Shown: in pieces, positions 59,380 through 64,000 of the stretch
Layout: every line of letters begins with the position of its first letter
Numbering within the stretch: the first letter of the stretch is position 1
From: Toxonevra muliebris
Lineage: Eukaryota > Arthropoda > Insecta > Diptera > Pallopteridae
Length of the DNA: 64,000 nucleotides
Direction: 5' to 3'
NCBI GenBank assembly: GCA_963691655.1
Contig: OY829328.1
Location: 84,076,400-84,140,399 of the forward strand
The notes under the pieces: model-generated
Told to the model about the DNA's origin: nothing
Seen by the model: the letters and a program-made list of their open reading frames with translations, nothing else
Database searches by the model: none
Made by a program: the position numbers and the translations under genes

Positions 59380-59826
59380 AGGGCCAGACAATGTTTATCA
59401 TATGTTTTTAGGGTCGCTGAATCCGAATCCGACGTCAAAAAAAATCCGAACACGTCAGAGCTCAGACATAACCTCAAAAAACCTCATTCGCATCTGGAGA
59501 GCAGATCATGTTTATTCTATGTTTTTGGGATCGCTGAATCTTAATCCGAGGTCCAAAAAACCCCAGCATGTCAGGTTTTCGACATATCTTCGATAAAGAG
59601 GCATCTTGCAGGTTATGTCAAAAACCTGATGTGCTAGGGTTTTTTAGACCTCGGATTCGGATTCAGCGACCCCAAAAACATTTAATAAACATGGTCTGAC
59701 CCCCGGGCTCGAACAAAATTTTATAAGATTTTTTGAGGTTATGTTAGAACCCTGACGTACTAGAGTTTTTTGGACCTAGGAATCGGATTTATCGATCTCA
59801 AAAATATATAGTAAGCACGGTCTGAC
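59380..59826. repeat. Four-unit palindrome (two direct, two inverted copies)
   Basis: GGGTCGCTGAATCCGAATCC (from 59411) and the related GGATCGCTGAATCTTAATCC (from 59528) face inverted copies CTCGGATTCGGATTCAGCGA (59651-59670) and a diverged one at 59773-59798. Each unit is ~117-126 bp and includes ATGTTTATT..TATGTTTTTGGG and AACCTCAAAAAA. The symmetry centre is near 59598. Confidence 0.8.
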
Positions 59827-60278
59827 CTTCACACCCGAAAAAAGCATTTTTTTTGTGTAGCTGTGTTATTTTTCATGAAATGCTTCTACGCTTAGAGGTT
59901 TCTGATTACCAGCCAGAAAGTGGTGCCGTATAATCTACAGAAAATCACTAATCAGTACTGGGCCCTAAGATAGAAAGGTTATAGGTTAAGATAGGTTTAT
60001 TCGTTCCTCGAAAAATATCCTTTGTTTTGCTCAGCATCTACGGGAATCGGGAAATTATGTTTTTTCAAATAGTCTTTTAATACAGAAGAAGCGATCGTAA
60101 TAGCTGAGATATTTTGGTTGAGGTTCATTCCCAAAATATTTCAAGGATATTACTAAAGAAAAAAGTTGACTTCTTCTATTTTTTATAATTTTCTTGACTG
60201 AAGTGGGAAATGAATTTAGAATGTAATGCATAGTACCAATTGTCATTTGGCATTAGGGATGATAATGCATCTATATAT
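59827..60278. other. Spacer without recognised content
   Basis: No gene or repeat recognised. Confidence 0.4.
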
Positions 60279-60354
60279 CGTCGCCTGAGAATTGATTTGG
60301 CGTATGTGTATAAGTATTCCTATGCCTATACGCCAAATCAATTCTCAGGCGACG
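60279..60354. mobile_element. 76-bp palindromic mini-element, copy 3
   Basis: Arms of 27 bp with perfect complementarity (CGTCGCCTGAGAATTGATTT...), centre GTGTATAAGTATTCCTATGC, flanked by ATAT (60275-60278 and 60355-60358). Same length as the copies at 33044 and 43606. Confidence 0.95.
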
Positions 60355-60358
60355 ATAT

Positions 60359-61518
60359 TTTGATAGCTTACAACCTGCAGCGTGGCCGGACTATCAAGTT
60401 TTTTCAACTTGTTTCAATGTGTTTTCTTGTATTTTTCAAAGTGTAGCAAATTTTTAAATAAACCGGTGAAGTTCAACAAAGTTTTCGATTTTGTTTTGCG
60501 CAGCATAATTGAATAAATAAATTTTTAAAGACTTACATTAACATAAATCAGCAAATATTACTTTAAAGCTTATTAAACACTGCTACTTTCCACTTGTTTT
60601 TAACCAGACAAAAAAAAAATCAAACTAGAAAACGAAATCAAAAACATCGACTATGTATGCTCTACCTACTAAAAACTGTATACAAAACAAAGAGCGAACA
60701 TGACTGACACATCGTCTGGCATAAAACTTCATACATGCCCACACACAGTAGCTGACCCGAAAGGGGGTTTTTGAAGATCATACACCCCTTTCTCCGGTTC
60801 ATCCCCCGTTACTTATGAAAATCTCATACATTTTGATCGTTGGTCATAAATCAAAGAAAACAAATTTCAAAGAGACGAAAAAATAAAAAAAACCTCGCCT
60901 TTGGAGATATCTGGATCTACTCCTCTAGTGCCTACACATATACATACATACATACATTCATAGAGGTAAATATGAATATGTATAAAACGCTATGTCATAT
61001 GGAAAATTTAAAATTTTTTTTTTTTTTTTTTTTTTTGTGACGTTAAAATTGTAACATAAACGCATATGAACATTTTGAGCTTTGCTTATGTATATGCATG
61101 AATACCTATGTATATGTATTGGTAAATCTGTATGTGTGTCGAGTCTGCCTATTTGTGTATTCGTGTGTGTATGGAAGCGTGCTTCATAATTTAGAGTTTA
61201 ACATTTTCAACTTGACTTTTGGCGCTCATGACGTTTTTGGTTAGGACACACAAACACAGACATACATACACAATCACACACAGTTACACACAAGCACAAG
61301 TGCATATTCTATGTTTTTGTTATGTCAAATGTTTTTTCTTTGTATGTGCCTCGGTTGTTGTACTCCATATTCATATGTTTGTATATTTTTTCACTAGCTC
61401 GCGGTTGTTTTTAACAGTTTTTGGCTGGTTGCGGCTAGCGTTGGTTTTTTTATTTTGATTTTTTTTTTTGTTTTCCCCCATTTTTTCATTCTAATTTTTT
61501 CAAACTAGTTAGTGCCTG
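60359..61518. other. Gene-free AT-rich DNA
   Basis: T run at 61014-61036 and CATA/CA repeats near 60936-60956 and 61245-61290. No gene supported. Confidence 0.5.
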
Positions 61519-61701
61519 GTTATATTGGTGCTCGGTGTTCGGCGAACATAAAACATTTTCTGCCGCGCTCGGTCATAGTAGTCAACATTCGTTGCAGAGT
61601 TGTTTTTTGTTCAAATATAACGTTATCATGTTCGGTGTGAGAGTGAGTTGGGTGCAACAACAATTTCATGGTGTTCGCCGAGCTTACTCCCAATATAACC
61701 A
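61519..61701. repeat. Possible MITE with GGTTATATTGG inverted ends
   Basis: GGTTATATTGG at 61519-61529 and its inverse at 61691-61701, with further imperfect inverse similarity inside (CGGCGAACA and TGTTCGCCG). No target duplication was recognised, so this may be a decayed MITE or a chance palindrome. Confidence 0.5.
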
Positions 61702-62269
61702 CAGCCCTATAGTTTCTCTTTTATATCGGTATATTTTTTTAATTTCTTTCAGTGTTTTTCTTTCTACTTGTTCGTACCTTTCTCCTACTGTACTTGAGAG
61801 CACTTGGTTATGGTAATCGAATTTAAAATTATTGCCAAGGGCTGTGAATTCTTTCGTTATTTTGTTATTTCTTTTTTCTTTTTGTTTTTTAACAAAAACA
61901 ATGACGATGATGAATTTATATCCTTTCAGTTTTACTGTTGAGAAGAGTCGAACTGAAGCTACATATTGAGCTGAAGTTATCTTTAGTTGAATTGTTTTTG
62001 TCATGTAATAATTTAATTGATTAAAAAAAAAGCAAACAAAAACAAAATCCTAATTATTATTGTTGTTTACTTCTAGCGTTTTATAAAAAACAAAATGTGA
62101 AAGCGTTTAATTTAATGTCCTAAAATCTACATAAGGAGTGAGATCGAAAAAATCTTAACATATATAAAATATAATAATTTTTAAACAGTTGATCTTAAAG
62201 TTTCGATTTTTTTTTATTATTTAATTGATAATATTTTTCAAAATCCAGAAAAATATAACTTTTATAGTT

Positions 62270-63280
62270 CTAACTACTATTTATGAACTCGTAGACCTTT
62301 TTTGGTAAGCCTTCCATTACAGATTTGATAGTTGTTTCAGACACCTTTTTGGAACAGTTTGCCCATCTCCTTTTAAAATCTTCGATATTTTGGCATGTCT
62401 GTTTTGTGCTCTTTAAGTTTCTTTTCACAAGAGCCCAATATCTCTTCACTGGTCTTAGCTCCGGACAATTTGGAGGATTGGCCTCTCTTGGTACAGAACT
62501 ATGTTATAACTTTGGGACCACTCCAGAGCTTTCTTGCCGTTGTGACATGATGCGAAATCGGGCCAAAAATATATGGACACATTGTGCTCTTTTATGAAAG
62601 GAAGAAGTCTTTTCTTCCAACATTCTTTGATGTATTTGATTTCGGTATTTATAGAGCCCACTGTAACAAATGACTTGCTCCTTTTGCCGCAACTGCATAT
62701 AGCTTGCCATACCAGGAATTTTTTTTGGAAATTTTGTCTGCTTTTGGATTCTAAATTGTTCTTCGACATTTCCTCGAGCATCAGCAACATGAAAATTTTG
62801 ACCCGGAAGCTGCGTAAAATCTGCCAGTACATACGTTTCGTCGTCCACTATACATCATGAATATTTTTGTATGAAATTCGATTTTAATTTCCGAGCCCTA
62901 CTTTTGGCGTCTAAATTTTTTGCAGAATTCCTGTCTGGAACTTTTTGGACTTTGTATGTTTTCAAACCTGCATTGGCTTTAACTTTTTGCACCAAATAGT
63001 CAGAGCACTGGGCTAACTGGGCAGCTTTTCTACCAGATGTGTTTGGAGATGTTTTCAATATGCTTTCTATTTTCTTGGCTTTCCCAATAACATGTGGTCC
63101 TTGTTTTCTTCTCGAACCAGGTTTCCTATCGATGGTCAAATTCTCCTGAAACTATTTAATAACATTGGAAACAGTTTGACGGCAGACCTTCAATTCTTTG
63201 GCCAATTTTTTGTAGGACTAATTTGGATTTTTTTGAAAATTTTTAATAATTTTAAGACGTACTTCTTTTTCTTCACTCAT
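62270..63280 (-). pseudogene. Tc1-family transposase, broken
   Basis: ATG at 63280 begins MSEEKEVRLKIIKNFQKNPN, then a stop. The helix-turn-helix continues (SYKKLAKELKVCRQTVSNVI, stop), a linker DRKPGSRRKQGPHVIG, and a second DNA-binding domain (KTSPNTSGRKAAQLAQ). After another stop the DDE domain starts (DDETYVLADF), shifts frame near 62720, runs through KKFLVWQAICSCGKR and FWPDFASCH, and shifts frame again to NPPNCPELRPVKRYWALVKR, ending at a TAG at 62270-62272. The last catalytic residue, normally Glu in the PIE/PVE motif, reads Lys (RPVKRYW). With three stops, two frameshifts and this substitution it cannot act. In intact relatives the protein performs cut-and-paste transposition into TA. 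Confidence 0.9.
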
Positions 63281-63356
63281 TTTGATCAAACTCACAATGA
63301 ATCAACATGTTTGTCATTAAAAATAACAACTGACATATTTTTCAAAGATAACTTGA

Positions 63357-63665
63357 GACGCTGAGAAGAAAAGTGGTATAACTTCTACGTTCAGAAAAAA
63401 GTGGAATGATTTTACTTAAGAGCAAAAGCAAAACGAAATATGTTCAGAGCAAAAGTGAAACGAAATATGTTCAAAGCGAAAACGGAATAAAAAACTATGC
63501 TGTTCTTGCTATGAGCTGTTCTTGCTATGAACTTTTGCTCTTACTTTTAAGGCGTTTCATTTTCACTCTAAACTGTATTACTTATGCCATTCTTGCACTG
63601 ACACTCTAAATTATTTCACTTTTGCTCTTATATAAATTTTAGCCCGCCTTTTCTCTCAGCCTGTC
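63357..63665. mobile_element. GCTGAGAGGAAAAG-type MITE, copy 3, nested in Tc1 leader
   Basis: Ends GACGCTGAGAAG and (reverse) GACAGGCTGAGAG, flanked by a 6-bp direct repeat ACTTGA (63351-63356 and 63666-63671). Collinear in inverse with 58907-59213. It lies between the Tc1 right terminal repeat and the transposase start, so it inserted after the Tc1 element. Confidence 0.9.
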
Positions 63666-63751
63666 ACTTGATCAAAGAATTTCTTAAATTTAACACCCAA
63701 AAAATCTATTAGGTAAAACGTGTATTAAGATTTTTTCAATCTCACTCCTTA

Positions 63752-64000
63752 TTAACCCAAGTCTATTCATTTTTTTTGAAGTTATTATTTAATATTACAG
63801 AAACAACAACGTAGTTATTATTTGCATATAAATTTTAATCTGAGATTACAATTGCAGAAAATTTTTGTATTTATGTCATATTTTTTGGATGCAGTTAAAA
63901 TTCTTCCTGGATAGTTATGTGAAAACTTGATTCATAAAATACTTAATTATACCAGTTGCTCAGAGTGCATCAACAATTTTTTACGATTGTCATATACACA
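63752..64000. other. AT-rich end of window
   Basis: No gene or repeat family recognised. Confidence 0.4.

Larger units (their letters stand above)
62134..63749 (-). mobile_element. Tc1-family transposon, full length but inactivated, with nested MITE
   Basis: Terminal inverted repeats start AGGAGTGAGATYGAAAAAAT at both ends, flanked by TA (62132-62133 and 63750-63751). The transposase pseudogene occupies 62270-63280. A 309-bp MITE inserted in the 5' leader raises the length to 1616 bp, so the original element was ~1.3 kb, normal for Tc1 elements. Confidence 0.9.

Noticed and set aside
61535..61816. 93-codon plus-strand frame
   Set aside because: Crosses the possible MITE at 61519-61701 and has no domain.

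Overview
This window comes from an insect nuclear genome, most probably a higher fly (Brachycera; a tephritid fruit fly is plausible but not proven). The basis is the AT-rich, intron-like composition, many CAG/CAA and CA microsatellites, a fly-type attacin/diptericin antimicrobial peptide gene, an S1A serine protease, R1-clade non-LTR retrotransposons, and Tc1, mariner and hAT-like DNA transposons. No bacterial, viral or CRISPR content is visible. Gene density is very low: only two intact protein-coding genes can be supported in 64 kb. The rest is transposable elements, tandem arrays and simple-sequence DNA.

Layout. 0-4.5 kb: simple repeats, then a 2-kb degenerate 12-bp array. 4.5-5.1 kb: a short inducible-looking antimicrobial peptide gene (+) with two kappaB-like and several GATA-like sites before a TATA box. 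5.6-8.5 kb: an AATCA-type array of about 10-bp period. 11.1-12.1 kb: tRNA-derived SINEs, a retroelement 3' fragment and (TTAGG)n arrays. 15.6-17.2 kb: a second 12-bp array carrying a palindromic MITE. 20.9-27.4 kb: the densest region. It holds two R1-clade retrotransposon remnants flanked by (TTAGG)n and, between them, a 3.8-kb unit in which a serine protease gene (-) lies between two inverted-repeat arms. One arm is interrupted by a 5'-truncated RNase H-bearing retroelement with a 14-bp target duplication. 28.2-29.7 kb: nested DNA transposons. 31.9-32.3 kb: a (GAGGAAA)n block. 32.7-35.4 kb: MITEs, tRNA-like sequences and a broken mariner transposase. 38.1-40.5 kb: a duplicated hairpin unit, a Tc1-like element and an A/T tandem repeat. 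42.6-43.9 kb: MITEs and palindromes. 46.4-48.4 kb: a 2-kb purine-rich strand. 50.1-51.3 kb: an array of about 103-bp period with a conserved dyad. 52.9-55.2 kb: a 22-bp minisatellite with a 220-bp higher order. 57.8-63.8 kb: SINE, MITEs, a four-unit palindrome and an almost complete but inactivated Tc1 element.

The strongest unexplained signals are: (1) every (TTAGG)n array seen here abuts a retroelement or the outer end of an inverted-repeat arm, although higher flies lack TTAGG telomeres; (2) a protease gene whose core promoter adjoins one arm of a long inverted repeat; (3) three copies of a 76-bp palindromic element with 4-bp A/T target duplications, one with its empty site preserved next to it; (4) the 103-bp array with a repeated GTGGAAC...GTTCCAC dyad. 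The two intact genes are not obviously linked in function beyond both encoding secreted proteins.
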